Positions 1 through 12,274 are shown, counted from the first letter of the stretch. The stretch is DNA of 64,000 nt from SAR202 cluster bacterium (GCA_009392005.1 VFHL01000002.1:62001-126000), one strand, 5' to 3'. A program made the numbers and translations. The notes: generated by a model not told the origin, from the letters alone.

Positions 1-537
1 AGACACACCCGCTGGAATTACACCGCAACCCGCATGCGAATATGGGAAGAGTATGGAAGTCCAACCGATGCACAAGGAAAACGTATCTTCCCCGCAATAG
101 CAGGCGCGATAAGGTTTCCCGAAATCGATGAGGGTGCACATGAAGCTAATTTTTTGAATATTGTAAAAATCTATATGAAGTATTTTCCTGACCAAGCTCT
201 AGACGCCCTCAATAAGGTCTCACACCATTACACGATGCCGATTGTTCAGCTCCCTAACGCAGATGAATTCATCAAATGTGTTCTGTCGGCCGGCATGGCC
301 GATGCAAAGGAAGTAATCAACAGTGTTATGAATCCTTCACTTCAAAAAATGGGCCTAGAAAATCGCCGTGCCCTAAGAAAAGCAGTACAAAACTTCCGGA
401 AATTACCTGAGAACGCCGTTGTTCATATACAAAACAGGCCTCTAGACGGGATGGTTCCAGATGAGGAAACAGAAGTATACGAGATGCTCCCTTCAGGCGA
501 CTTCATACTAAAAACAAACCACGACCAGCCGAAATAG
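1..537 (+). CDS. Hypothetical protein, 3' part only
   Basis: The reading frame is open from base 1, before the first ATG at 34, so this is most likely the C-terminal 178 residues of a gene that begins outside the window. I do not recognise the family. The visible part is soluble and mixed alpha/beta, with no membrane segment and a polar, acidic end. A short segment (MRIWEEYGSPTDAQGKRIF) could look like a start, but no Shine-Dalgarno precedes it. The gene is followed by a 200-base spacer with a promoter for the next gene, so the two are probably separate transcription units. Confidence 0.5.
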   Translation, partial: RHTRWNYTATRMRIWEEYGSPTDAQGKRIFPAIAGAIRFPEIDEGAHEANFLNIVKIYMKYFPDQALDALNKVSHHYTMPIVQLPNADEFIKCVLSAGMADAKEVINSVMNPSLQKMGLENRRALRKAVQNFRKLPENAVVHIQNRPLDGMVPDEETEVYEMLPSGDFILKTNHDQPK

Positions 538-703
538 CCTGCTTCATGTTCGAAACGCTCCAATCCGTGATTAAAGTCAACTAGCGCAGCACATGATGCA
601 TTGTGTAAATTCACCAAGCGGACCGCTTATTACCTGATAGTGTGGACACCCCAAAACAGGCACTATATGCAGTAGGTGTATAGCGTGATGCGCCATATAT
701 AGT

Positions 704-732
704 TTGGGTTTTATACTTATTTATGGTAGAAT
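704..732 (+). promoter_or_regulatory. Promoter placed for a leaderless mRNA
   Basis: TTGGGT (704-709), a 17-bp spacer and TAGAAT (727-732). Transcription would begin about 6 bases after the -10, which is at the ATG at 739. No Shine-Dalgarno lies upstream of that ATG. The arrangement implies a leaderless transcript; it is inferred from sequence only. Confidence 0.55.
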
Positions 733-738
733 GTGGCC

Positions 739-4000
<3,262 letters not shown>

Positions 4001-4298
4001 CCCCCACCCCTCTTGGGTGACCAATAACGTCAAAAGTGCCTCTTTGTGTAGCGAAAGAAACGACCAAGAATAGCTCGTCGCAATATTTCTTCAAGACGCA
4101 ACTACCGTCTAGGAAATTTAGTTCGCCTCTCTGTCAATATACATTTAATTGAATTCTTTTCTTGATTTTCGGAAACATAAAATTCACCATTTTCACAACA
4201 TACATCCAATTAAAATCGTGATTTCAACACTTTATTAAATATATAAATATCCTTCTTTCTATTTATTAATTATCTTTTATACATGTCTTTTTACATGA

Positions 4299-4324
4299 CA
4301 AATATTCCTCCGAATATTTGTTTT
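4299..4324 (+). terminator. Possible weak intrinsic terminator
   Basis: CAAATATTC and GAATATTTG form a perfect 9-bp stem with a CTCC loop, followed by four T residues. A smaller hairpin (CATGT/ACATG, 4282-4297) sits just before it. The stem is AT-rich and the T-run short, and gyrB ends 300 bases upstream, so termination is only possible. Confidence 0.35.
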
Positions 4325-4439
4325 CATACCTAAGCCACATAACATAACGTATTTTTGGCGTCGTTTCATGCGAGTTTTACATATGGAAAATATCATCTTT
4401 TTAGGAAATACCATGAGTGGATACCCAAATTTTCTGATC

Positions 4440-4465
4440 AATTTGCAATAATATTATTGCAAATT
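4440..4465. promoter_or_regulatory. 26-bp perfect palindrome, candidate operator
   Basis: Each half is AATTTGCAATAAT and its complement, with no central spacer. The palindrome lies 54 bases upstream of the malic enzyme ATG and 38 bases before its Shine-Dalgarno. Perfect symmetry without a loop fits a dimeric repressor site better than an RNA hairpin. Confidence 0.5.
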
Positions 4466-4518
4466 ACATGTCATATGAATTAAGATCACACCGCGAATTA
4501 GCTAAAGGAGCAAGAATC

Positions 4519-5970
4519 ATGACAACAGAAGAGGGACAAGGCGGATACACTTTAACCTTTCGTTTGGAATATGCGAACCAAGTTGGAATGCTAGGAAAAG
4601 TAACAACCACCATTGGAAACATGGGGGGCGATATTAATGGGGTTGATCTCGTTTCCACTGGGCGGGGCAAGATCGTCAGAGACTTGACTGTCAATTGCCA
4701 AGACGCAGAACATGGTCAACAAATAATGCGCCGCTTAAGGCGCCAGGCCGGTATTTCAGTAACATATGTGCTTGATCCAACTTTCCTTGCTCATTCTGGA
4801 GGAAAAATTGCGTTAGAGTCTCGAATTCGCGTAGAAACCCGTCGAGATTTGTCAATGGTGTACACACCAGGAGTCGGACGAGTTTCGCAATATATTGCCG
4901 ATAATCCCGAAGGTGTCTGGAGGTTGACCGCGAAAGGAAATACGGTCGCCGTGGTTACAGATGGAACCGCTGTCCTCGGCTTAGGCGATATAGGACCTGG
5001 TGCTAGTTTACCCGTGATGGAGGGCAAAGCAATCTTATTCAAAGAGCTTGCAGGGGTAGACGCGTGGCCCATTGCTCTAGATACGAAAGATCCTGATCAA
5101 ATTGTGGATATTGTTAAAGCATCAAGTGTTGGATTTGGAGGTATCAACCTTGAAGATATTTCAGCTCCTCGATGTTTCTATATTGAAGAGCGGCTGCAAA
5201 ATGAATTGGACATACCTGTTTTCCATGATGACCAACACGGGACAGCCGTCGTTGTGCTAGCTGGTGTATATAATGCCCTAAAGGTTGTTGGTAAAGATAT
5301 CAGTGAAATCAAAGCAGTAATGGTTGGTGCAGGGGCGGGAGGCGTCGCAACAGCACGAATCCTTGTCGAAGCTGGATTGAAAAACCTCATAGCTTTTGAC
5401 CGAACCGGCCCCATACACACTGGACGTGATGTCGGAGACCATATAGGAAAACAATGGCTCGCAGAAAATAGCAACCCAGAAAACTTTCAAGGCACTCTCT
5501 TAGAGGCATTTGACGGCGCTGATCTTTTTGTCGGACTTTCCGGACCGAACCTTATTAATCAAGACCACATCAAGCGTATGAATTCCGATGCAATCGTGTT
5601 TGCGCTAGCTAACCCAGACCCCGAGATACGGCCCGAAGAAGCATTACCATTCGTCAGAGTCATGGCAACTGGCAGATCAGATTTCGCAAATCAAATCAAC
5701 AATGCGCTGTGCTTTCCCGGGCTATTCCGAGGCGTTTTAGATGTACGAGCGGATATCATCAATGAAGAAATGAAAATCGCGGCAGCCAATGCCATAGCGA
5801 ATACCGTTACCAAGCGAGCATTAAGCGAAGAGAATATTATCCCTAGCGTTTTCGATCGCAATGTAGTGCCAGCAGTCGCAAAAGCTGTTGCAGCCGCTGC
5901 TAGAAAAACTGGCGTCGCTAGACGTCCCCGACGTCGAACGATGGCAGCATCTTTGAGCGGAATTGTCTAA
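4519..5970 (+). CDS. NAD(P)-dependent malic enzyme with N-terminal ACT domain
   Basis: The enzyme oxidatively decarboxylates malate to pyruvate in the cytoplasm. Residues 10-90 form an ACT-type regulatory domain ([20 protein letters not shown]). The malic enzyme N-domain follows ([56 protein letters not shown]), then the NAD-binding domain ([21 protein letters not shown]). The 483-residue length fits the ACT-fused bacterial class. I chose ATG 4519 because AAAGGAG (4504-4510) lies 8 bases upstream; an in-frame ATG at 4468 has no Shine-Dalgarno and abuts the palindrome. The C-terminus is unusually basic (ARRPRRR). The ACT domain suggests allosteric control by a small ligand. Confidence 0.92.
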   Translation: MTTEEGQGGYTLTFRLEYANQVGMLGKVTTTIGNMGGDINGVDLVSTGRGKIVRDLTVNCQDAEHGQQIMRRLRRQAGISVTYVLDPTFLAHSGGKIALESRIRVETRRDLSMVYTPGVGRVSQYIADNPEGVWRLTAKGNTVAVVTDGTAVLGLGDIGPGASLPVMEGKAILFKELAGVDAWPIALDTKDPDQIVDIVKASSVGFGGINLEDISAPRCFYIEERLQNELDIPVFHDDQHGTAVVVLAGVYNALKVVGKDISEIKAVMVGAGAGGVATARILVEAGLKNLIAFDRTGPIHTGRDVGDHIGKQWLAENSNPENFQGTLLEAFDGADLFVGLSGPNLINQDHIKRMNSDAIVFALANPDPEIRPEEALPFVRVMATGRSDFANQINNALCFPGLFRGVLDVRADIINEEMKIAAANAIANTVTKRALSEENIIPSVFDRNVVPAVAKAVAAAARKTGVARRPRRRTMAASLSGIV

Positions 5971-6043
5971 ACGATGCATTGGCAAACTTTAGATCTCACG
6001 AGCCTTAATACCCATAGTTTCTTAAACCGGAAAGCTACCTGCT

Positions 6044-6907
6044 ATGGAAGCTAAAAGCCTTTTCATTGAGACCGACGAAGTCGTTTTGCATGCTATGGAC
6101 TGGGGCAATAATGGCCCCCTATTAATTGTGATGCATGGTGGCCAGCGAACCAGTCGTAGTTGGGATGAAGTTGCACGCGGTCTCAGTAAGGATCATTGGG
6201 TGATAACTCTTGATTCTCGAGGGCAAGGGGAGAGCAGCGCACCAACTCGAGGGTACTCCCAAATAGATCGTGTCCGGGACTTATATAAATTCTGTGATGC
6301 CCTTGGCCTCCCCCCTGCAATCGCGCTGGGACACTCGGGAGGGGCGGCAACCGTATTACTCTCTTCTCTACAAAATCCTCATCGCTTTACAAAGGTTTTC
6401 GCTATAGAGCCAATGCTGCTCCAAACTCATGACCAAGGCAACATGCTTTCAGAACGAATGGCCCAAACACGACGTGTTTGGGCAAGCGAATCAGATCTCC
6501 GTGAAACCCTTGCAAATCATCCTGCGACGCGTAAATGGCATCCGAATGTATTAGAAGATGTGATCAACCATGAAACTTGGGATTTACCCGATGGTTCTAT
6601 CGAAATGAAATGGTCTCAAAATATATATAACCCGCAAGACCGAAGCCAAGATAATTACGACTTCATTGATATCGCACCAAAATTTGAGGTCCCCATTTTC
6701 CTCATGTACGGGACCGAAAGTGGGTATGACAAAGATAACGCCGCGAAATTTGTTTCACAGTTAAAGATGGGAGAGATACAAGAGGTCAAAGGTGCTTCAC
6801 ACAACGTTTATATGGACAACCCAGCAGTTGTAGAAGCCGCTGTAAGACGATTTGTTGGAGATGAAAATAAGCACATGGAACCTCTCACACCAATACCAAA
6901 AACCTAG
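6044..6907 (+). CDS. Alpha/beta hydrolase
   Basis: This 287-residue protein has the alpha/beta hydrolase core. Visible are an oxyanion segment (VMHGGQRTSRSWDEV), DSRGQGESS, the nucleophile elbow GHSGGAA with its serine near residue 100, a likely acid in LMYGTESGYDKDNA, and a terminal histidine in GASHNVYMD. The substrate cannot be told. The family includes esterases, haloalkane dehalogenases and C-C hydrolases. It stands alone between the malic enzyme and the CoA-transferase, with spacers of 73 and 118 bases, so it may be its own unit. Confidence 0.8.
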   Translation: MEAKSLFIETDEVVLHAMDWGNNGPLLIVMHGGQRTSRSWDEVARGLSKDHWVITLDSRGQGESSAPTRGYSQIDRVRDLYKFCDALGLPPAIALGHSGGAATVLLSSLQNPHRFTKVFAIEPMLLQTHDQGNMLSERMAQTRRVWASESDLRETLANHPATRKWHPNVLEDVINHETWDLPDGSIEMKWSQNIYNPQDRSQDNYDFIDIAPKFEVPIFLMYGTESGYDKDNAAKFVSQLKMGEIQEVKGASHNVYMDNPAVVEAAVRRFVGDENKHMEPLTPIPKT

Positions 6908-7025
6908 AAATCCCACAAAAAAGGAGCTACTATAACGCTGTTCCTGATGTGGCGTAACTCTTCATCAACCTAAGTCACCAATCAACCAAAAGATTAGAAA
7001 TCAGGCTAGAGTGCGGGAGGGGAAT

Positions 7026-9461
7026 ATGCCTCAGGTACTTGAAGACATTACAGTCCTTGACTTTTCAAGCGGTTGGGCTGGTTCAGTAGCAACGATGATT
7101 CTCGCTGATTTCGGCGCAGACGTGATTAAAGTAGAACCCCCAGAAGGTGACCCTTATCGAGAATGGCCTCAAAGTAAACTCTGGAACAGGGGGAAAAAAA
7201 GCCTATCTGTCGACCTGAAAAATGCCACTTCTCATGAAAAAGTAAGGGATCTTGTTTCGAAAGCAGATATCATCGTCGAAAGTTTCCTACCGGGTGATGC
7301 AGAGAAACTTGGCATAGGATACGAAACGATCTCCAAGAACAGGCCAGATATCGTTTACTGCTCAATCACTGCTTTTGGCCCCACAGGTCCTTACGCACGA
7401 TACAAACCTTATGAAGGCCTTGTCGCTGCCAAAGCAGGAAGATACGGGGCGTTCGTTCGGCAAACAAAAAGAGACGGCCCCCATTATGGCGCGGTCCAAG
7501 TTGGAAGTCATGGCGCTACAATGGCAGCAGTCCGTGGCATCTTGGCCGCTTTAATTGTTAGGGAAAAAACAGGCCAGGGACAAAAAGTTGAAACCAGCCT
7601 CCTGCAAGGATTAACCCCCTTTGATGTAAGTAACTGGATCACCTGGCAAATGATGGTGAAATACCCGGATAAGTATCCAGTTGATCCTCAATCAGATCCA
7701 GATCGCATGCCGGGAATTGGTTATACGCCAATTCGGACAAAAGATGGTCGATGGATCCAGGTAGCGAACCTAATAGTTCGATTATTTCATGCCGAATTAG
7801 AGGCAATGGGGCTTAAGCACACTCTGGACGAACAAAGATTTTCAAACGCTCCAACCCTTTTGCCCGAAGATCGAGAAGACTTACGCAAGTTGATACTTGA
7901 AAAAGGCCTCGAGAAGACATTAGACGAATGGATGGATATTTTCGCAAATCAAACCTCAAATGTTGCCGCTGAACCATTCATGACCACGCAAGAAGGCATG
8001 ACTCACCCACAGATTGTTCACAACGAGCACGTTGTGACGGTAAAGGACCCAGAGGTTGGTGAGATGAAACAAATTGGTGTACTAGTTCGCATGAATGACA
8101 CTCCTGGCAGCGTTAAGGGACCCGCACCCCATTTGGGAGCAAATAATGATGAAGTTTTTGCCCTTACCCCTGATAAAGCGCTCAACAAAAGCCAAGATTC
8201 ATCTGCAGAACTCCCGGAAAACCCCTTGCAAGGCATTACGGTGCTAGACCTGTCAACAGTGATAGCCGGCCCTCTCTCTACGTCACTCGTACACGAATTA
8301 GGAGCACGAGTTATCCGGATTGAAACCATGGAAGGCGACACTATGCGCCGAAATTGGGAAGGTTTGTCGGCCAACAGAGTACAGGCAGGCGCAGAAAACA
8401 TATCGATCAACCTACGGGAGCCAGAGGGGCTACAAATTTTCAACAAACTAGTTCAACAGGTTGACGTGTTGGTACACAACATGCGTCCGGGAGCACCAGA
8501 AAGACTTGGCATTGGATACGAACAGGTCAAGGAACTGAATCCAAATATTGTATATGTATATGCAGGGGGATATGGAGATTCAGGCCCTTCATCTCATCGA
8601 CCCGCTATGCATCCGATTGGTGGAGCCGTAACGGGTGGCGCTATCGCGCAAATAGGGGAAAATGCAATCCCTCCTAAAGAGAAACTTATGCCAATCGAAG
8701 AGCTCCAGGAAACGGTGAGAAAACTTGGAAGAGCCAATGAAGTTAACCCTGACCCTAACTCGGCAATGGTCATATCGACAGGCACGATGTTAGGGCTATA
8801 TGCTCGGGCTAAGCATGGAATCCCTCAATACATTCTATCTACCATGATAGGAGCGAATGGATATGCCAACGTAGATGATTTCTTTTCATATGAAAACAAA
8901 CCAGACCGAATGATACCTGACGCTAATGGATACGGAATACATGCCTTGTATCGATTATACCAAGCGAAAATTGGATGGGTATTCCTAGCATGCCCTTTTG
9001 AGAACGAATGGGTGGATTTATGTAATGCATTGGACAGGCAGGATCTGTTGAACGACAGCAGGTTCGAAACCAGTGAGGATCGTATGAAAAACGATTCTGA
9101 TCTCGCCACAATGTTGCAAGAGATATTCAGTAGCGCCACCGCCGCTGAATGGGAATCAACGCTCACCGCGGTTAATGTTGGTTGTGTCGAGGTTGAAGAG
9201 AGTGGCATGTACAATTTTTATGGTCAGGACTCACACGTGGCTGAAAATGGATTCGTCAGAACCGTTTCAACGGACAGGCTAGGTGAATTCTGGCGCTACG
9301 GTCCAATGGTAAATCTTTCCCGGACACCCGCTCGTGTCGGTGTCGGCCCAATAAGAGGTCAGCATACCCGCAGCATTTTGTCAGAAATTGGCTATTCTGA
9401 TTCAGACATTGATAATCTTTACACAAAGAAGGTTGTAGGCACTGAGACTTTCGATAATTAA
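7026..9461 (+). CDS. Double-domain CaiB/BaiF (family III) CoA-transferase
   Basis: Two family III CoA-transferase domains are fused head to tail in 811 residues. Domain 1 spans about 1-395 (VLDFSSGWAGSVATMILADFGADVIKVE begins it) and domain 2 about 402-811 (VLDLSTVIAGPLSTSLVHELGARVIRIE). Single-domain members are about 400 residues and transfer CoA between carboxylic acids through an aspartyl intermediate. By hand alignment, domain 2 keeps an Asp at the catalytic position (residue 576, in NPDPNSAMV) while domain 1 has Ser (residue 161, in QVGSHGATM). ATG 7026 was chosen because GGGAGGGG lies 3-10 bases upstream; GTG 7011 precedes that site. The acid substrate is unknown. Confidence 0.85.
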   Translation: MPQVLEDITVLDFSSGWAGSVATMILADFGADVIKVEPPEGDPYREWPQSKLWNRGKKSLSVDLKNATSHEKVRDLVSKADIIVESFLPGDAEKLGIGYETISKNRPDIVYCSITAFGPTGPYARYKPYEGLVAAKAGRYGAFVRQTKRDGPHYGAVQVGSHGATMAAVRGILAALIVREKTGQGQKVETSLLQGLTPFDVSNWITWQMMVKYPDKYPVDPQSDPDRMPGIGYTPIRTKDGRWIQVANLIVRLFHAELEAMGLKHTLDEQRFSNAPTLLPEDREDLRKLILEKGLEKTLDEWMDIFANQTSNVAAEPFMTTQEGMTHPQIVHNEHVVTVKDPEVGEMKQIGVLVRMNDTPGSVKGPAPHLGANNDEVFALTPDKALNKSQDSSAELPENPLQGITVLDLSTVIAGPLSTSLVHELGARVIRIETMEGDTMRRNWEGLSANRVQAGAENISINLREPEGLQIFNKLVQQVDVLVHNMRPGAPERLGIGYEQVKELNPNIVYVYAGGYGDSGPSSHRPAMHPIGGAVTGGAIAQIGENAIPPKEKLMPIEELQETVRKLGRANEVNPDPNSAMVISTGTMLGLYARAKHGIPQYILSTMIGANGYANVDDFFSYENKPDRMIPDANGYGIHALYRLYQAKIGWVFLACPFENEWVDLCNALDRQDLLNDSRFETSEDRMKNDSDLATMLQEIFSSATAAEWESTLTAVNVGCVEVEESGMYNFYGQDSHVAENGFVRTVSTDRLGEFWRYGPMVNLSRTPARVGVGPIRGQHTRSILSEIGYSDSDIDNLYTKKVVGTETFDN

Positions 9462-9523
9462 TCGTTCTTTTCAAACAGCTCGCTATAAATGAGGCGTAGC
9501 AGAAACAGGTCAAATAATGACCA

Positions 9524-9552
9524 TTGCAGCTAACAAAATGGAAGGCTATAAT
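9524..9552 (+). promoter_or_regulatory. Promoter for usp-trkA-trkA
   Basis: TTGCAG (9524-9529), a 17-bp spacer and a consensus TATAAT (9547-9552). A transcript would start near 9559 and carry a 35-base leader containing AGGGGG before the ATG at 9594. Confidence 0.65.
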
Positions 9553-9593
9553 TTGGCGGTCCAATTGAGCACTTAGGGGGATTTATACGTATT

Positions 9594-10106
9594 ATGCGAC
9601 GCGCTATGTCTCGATGGTTACCATCGTTACCTAGTACGTCTGCAGCATTAGAAACACCTCTTCTAAGAGCTAAGAAAATCCTTGTACCGATTCAGGGCTC
9701 TCCTATAGACCTAGAAACTGTTAAATTAGCAGGGGAAATTGCTCGACGTGATAATGGTACGGTTTATGCTGTACATGTGATTGAAGTAGATAGGTCGCTA
9801 CCACTTGAAGAACCAATAGAAGCTGCCTTAGATCGAAGTCTTCGGCTTTGTGATGAAGTGGAACGCATCGCGACTGAATTTAAATATCCTATTGAAACAG
9901 AGGTTTTACAAGCCCGAGACGCCGCGCCAGCAATAGTTGATGAAGCATTTGAGCGTGAAGTAGATCTAATCTTTATCGGATTAAAATATAAAGAAAAATT
10001 TGGGGAATACAGCATGGGTAAATTTGTGCCACACGTTCTTCAACATGCACCCTGTATGGTTTGTATTTATAGGGAAAGCGTGTCCGAAACTACGCATCCG
10101 TCATGA
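9594..10106 (+). CDS. Universal stress protein (UspA family)
   Basis: This 170-residue cytoplasmic protein has the Usp alpha/beta fold. Residues 28-50 read KILVPIQGSPIDLETVKLAGEI-like, followed by GTVYAVHVIEV and, near the end, a degenerate nucleotide-binding stretch (FIGLKYKEKFGEYSMGKFV) that lacks the full ATP motif. An extra, Ser/Arg-rich segment of about 25 residues precedes the domain. Its stop overlaps the start of the first TrkA gene by 4 bases (ATGA). Usp domains are often attached to ion transporters, which agrees with a role in modulating the two potassium-regulatory proteins that follow. Confidence 0.82.
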   Translation: MRRAMSRWLPSLPSTSAALETPLLRAKKILVPIQGSPIDLETVKLAGEIARRDNGTVYAVHVIEVDRSLPLEEPIEAALDRSLRLCDEVERIATEFKYPIETEVLQARDAAPAIVDEAFEREVDLIFIGLKYKEKFGEYSMGKFVPHVLQHAPCMVCIYRESVSETTHPS

Positions 10107-10519
10107 GAGTGATAATAATGGGATGTGGCCGCATGGGAGCTGCTCTCGCGGGCGAACTCGATGCACAAGGACATGATGTATCCGTTATCGATATCGATTC
10201 TGATGCATTCCAGAGACTGCCTTCAAATTTTGGTGGCTTAGCGATTAGGGGCAATGGAACAAACCAGGATACTCAAAAGAGGGCGGGCGTCGAAAAAGCC
10301 GATGTTTTCGTATCTGTAACGGCCGGAGACAACCGCAATGTAGTTGCAGCACAAATAGCCAAACATATTTTCATGGTACCTAAAATCGTCTCTAGGATAT
10401 ATGATCCTATACGCAACGAAATGTATAAAGATCTTGGTTTAGAAACAATGAGTCCCACCATCTTAGGAGCAATCGCTTTGAAAGAGTTAATTTTGGACAC
10501 TCCCGTCACATCGAGGTAA
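10103..10519 (+). CDS. trkA: TrkA-N (RCK N-lobe) NAD-binding protein
   Basis: This 138-residue protein consists of only a Rossmann RCK domain, with MGCGRMGAALAGELDAQGH as the dinucleotide-binding loop and the typical NRNVVAAQIAKH and SRIYDPIRNEMYKDLG motifs. The C-terminal RCK_C lobe is missing. It overlaps usp by 4 bases and precedes a longer TrkA by 3 bases. Such proteins gate potassium channels or Trk transporters through NAD(H) or ATP. The partner membrane subunit is not in the window. The pair may form a heteromeric gating ring; that is inference. Confidence 0.85.
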   Translation: MRVIIMGCGRMGAALAGELDAQGHDVSVIDIDSDAFQRLPSNFGGLAIRGNGTNQDTQKRAGVEKADVFVSVTAGDNRNVVAAQIAKHIFMVPKIVSRIYDPIRNEMYKDLGLETMSPTILGAIALKELILDTPVTSR

Positions 10520-10522
10520 GAC

Positions 10523-11185
10523 GTGTACATTATCGTAGTTGGTGGAGGAGAAGTCGGTTTTCATCTTGTACGTAGTTTATTGCAAAATGACCACGAAGTA
10601 CTGTGCATAGAAAAGGATCCTGAACGATGCGCTTTGATTGCAGAAGAACTTGGCAGTGTAATATCACGTGGAGACGGATGTGAAGCCGCGACTTTAGAAA
10701 AATTGGGGGCAGGACGAGCAGACATATTAGTAGCAGCCACCGGTGAAGATGAAGATAATTTGGTAGCATGCCAAGTCGCCAAACATAAATTCAACGTTTC
10801 ACGAACCATCGCTCGAATCCACAATCCTGAAAACAAGGTCATATTCGAGCTGTTAGGAGTTGATGCTACTGTTAGCAGCACAGAAGTGATATTGGCACAA
10901 ATCGAGCAAGAAATGCCAGCACACCCACTGATCTCCTTGCAAAGATTAAAAGGCAGCAATCTTGAGCTAGTGAACGTTGAAATACCTCCAAATTCACGTG
11001 TAGTAAATACCCAACTCAGCGAAATCGAATTGCCTACCGGTTCAATGATTGTTTTAATATATGATCGTGACAGAGGAATCCAGCTAATAGAAGATAACAC
11101 TGTGTTGCAAGAAGCAGATGAGGTCGTTGCCGTAGTTAGACCAGACCAAGAAGAGGAACTACGACAAATCTTAACGAACCCTTAA
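10523..11185 (+). CDS. trkA: TrkA potassium uptake regulator (RCK_N + RCK_C)
   Basis: This is a 220-residue full-length RCK protein. It has the Rossmann lobe (VGGGEVGFHLVRSLLQNDHE, DEDNLVACQVAKHKF, ARIHNPENKVIFELLGVD) followed by an RCK_C ligand lobe from about residue 140 (LVNVEIPPNSRVVNTQLSEI). The start is GTG with GAGGTAAG upstream, 3 bases after the previous stop. It is predicted to form the cytoplasmic gating ring of a Trk/Ktr potassium transporter together with its shorter neighbour. No TrkH/KtrB gene is adjacent, so the membrane partner must be elsewhere. Confidence 0.88.
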   Translation: MYIIVVGGGEVGFHLVRSLLQNDHEVLCIEKDPERCALIAEELGSVISRGDGCEAATLEKLGAGRADILVAATGEDEDNLVACQVAKHKFNVSRTIARIHNPENKVIFELLGVDATVSSTEVILAQIEQEMPAHPLISLQRLKGSNLELVNVEIPPNSRVVNTQLSEIELPTGSMIVLIYDRDRGIQLIEDNTVLQEADEVVAVVRPDQEEELRQILTNP

Positions 11186-11202
11186 CAGTTGGTGTAAGTA
11201 GA

Positions 11203-12030
11203 ATGTCAAAAACTATAGCGTACCTCGGCCCACCCGGTACTTTTACAGAAGAAGCTGCAAATCAATATGACCCAACCGCGACTAGGCATCCGATGCCCTC
11301 GATATCGGCGATCGCCGCTTCAGTAATTGCCAATACCGTAGACGAAGGAGTGGTACCAATTGAAAATAGCCGAGAGGGCTCGGTGAACGATACTCTTGAT
11401 TTGCTAATCCATGGATCGGGGCTAGCGATTAACAATGAATTGGTATTACCTGTCGTACACAGTTTGGTTGCAAAACCAGGAACTGACCTCAATAAAGTAG
11501 AGCTAATATACTCACACCCAAACGCGCTGGGGCAATGTCGTGAGTTCATAGAACAGGAATTAACTCAAGCGAAAACAACCCCATCGCTCAGCACTGTCGC
11601 TGCTGTGGAAGATATGCTTGCAAGCGACAAAGTGGCAGTCGCAATTGCTCGGCAACGAACTGCAGATCTCTACAATGTAGAAGTTCTGGTCAATGACATA
11701 TTGAGCGACCAAATAAATGCGACCAGATTCGTTGTACTGGGTAAGAATGATCACTTACCTACTGGAAACGACAAAACTTCTATATGTTTGGCTTTTAGCG
11801 GAGACAAACCTGGTTTGTTGCATACAGTCTTAGGAGAATTCGCTAAACACAAAATCAACCTCACGAAAGTAGAATCACGTCCTAGCAAAGAAAGTTTAGG
11901 CCGTTATATTTTCCTTATAGATCTTGAGGGACACCGCGATGTTGAGCCCATAGAAGCAGTTCTCCAGGAAGTAGCCAGTCACGCTTCAATATTCAAAATA
12001 TTTGGCTCCTATCCTCGTTTCCCGCTTTAG
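11203..12030 (+). CDS. pheA: Prephenate dehydratase
   Basis: The enzyme converts prephenate to phenylpyruvate in phenylalanine synthesis. This is the monofunctional 275-residue type, without a chorismate mutase domain. The catalytic PDT domain spans 1-180 (YLGPPGTFTEEAA, VPIENSREGSVNDTLDLL, NATRFVVL with the key Thr). A regulatory ACT domain spans 190-270 and has the phenylalanine-binding ESRP motif (LTKVESRPSKESLGRYIF). It starts 17 bases after trkA and may be read from the same transcript. The ESRP motif implies feedback inhibition by phenylalanine. Confidence 0.95.
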   Translation: MSKTIAYLGPPGTFTEEAANQYDPTATRHPMPSISAIAASVIANTVDEGVVPIENSREGSVNDTLDLLIHGSGLAINNELVLPVVHSLVAKPGTDLNKVELIYSHPNALGQCREFIEQELTQAKTTPSLSTVAAVEDMLASDKVAVAIARQRTADLYNVEVLVNDILSDQINATRFVVLGKNDHLPTGNDKTSICLAFSGDKPGLLHTVLGEFAKHKINLTKVESRPSKESLGRYIFLIDLEGHRDVEPIEAVLQEVASHASIFKIFGSYPRFPL

Positions 12031-12216
12031 GGAGCAAAAAACATACTTGATCGCGTCCAAAACTCTTGCTAATCATGAAGTAATGCCTACGAATATTCTT
12101 AAACAATGATTCAAAACAACTGTTTTATCTGAGGTTCGACAACATCTGTAATTTAAGCGTCGCTGGTAGTTAGCACATCTGTGTATCAATCCAATCCTCA
12201 TCCCGTGCGCATAATG

Positions 12217-12245
12217 TTGTATGGACTTAGATGTAGGTGTATAAT
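12217..12245 (+). promoter_or_regulatory. Promoter of the nusA-infB-rbfA-truB operon
   Basis: TTGTAT (12217-12222), a 17-bp spacer and consensus TATAAT (12240-12245). The predicted start near 12252 leaves a leader of about 60 bases that contains a hairpin with a T-run and then a 9-codon ORF. Confidence 0.65.
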
Positions 12246-12274
12246 GCTACGGCTGGCTGTTTTTAACTGAAGGA

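Larger units (their letters stand above)
4001..4518. other. AT-rich non-coding gap with hairpins and a palindrome
   Basis: This 518-base gap is strongly AT-rich from about 4130. It holds a weak hairpin after gyrB (CACCC/GGGTG, 4005-4019), hairpins at 4282-4297 and 4299-4320, and a 26-bp perfect palindrome at 4440-4465. I see no coding frame with a ribosome binding site and no DnaA-box cluster. Confidence 0.6.

Noticed and set aside
4005-4019. CACCC/GGGTG hairpin after gyrB as its terminator
   Set aside because: It has only a 5-bp stem and no T-run downstream.
4001-4518. Chromosome origin next to gyrB
   Set aside because: The gap is AT-rich, but no cluster of TTATCCACA-like DnaA boxes is visible, and dnaA, dnaN and recF are absent.
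8018-8446. Minus-strand 142-codon frame inside the CoA-transferase gene
   Set aside because: It is a shadow of a strongly coding plus-strand gene, without a ribosome binding site.
9058-9075. T-loop-like GGTTCGAAACC as part of a tRNA
   Set aside because: It lies inside the CoA-transferase coding frame, with no acceptor or anticodon stems around it.
10561-11100. Minus-strand 179-codon frame opposite trkA
   Set aside because: It is antisense to a clear TrkA gene and Ser/Thr-rich without motifs.
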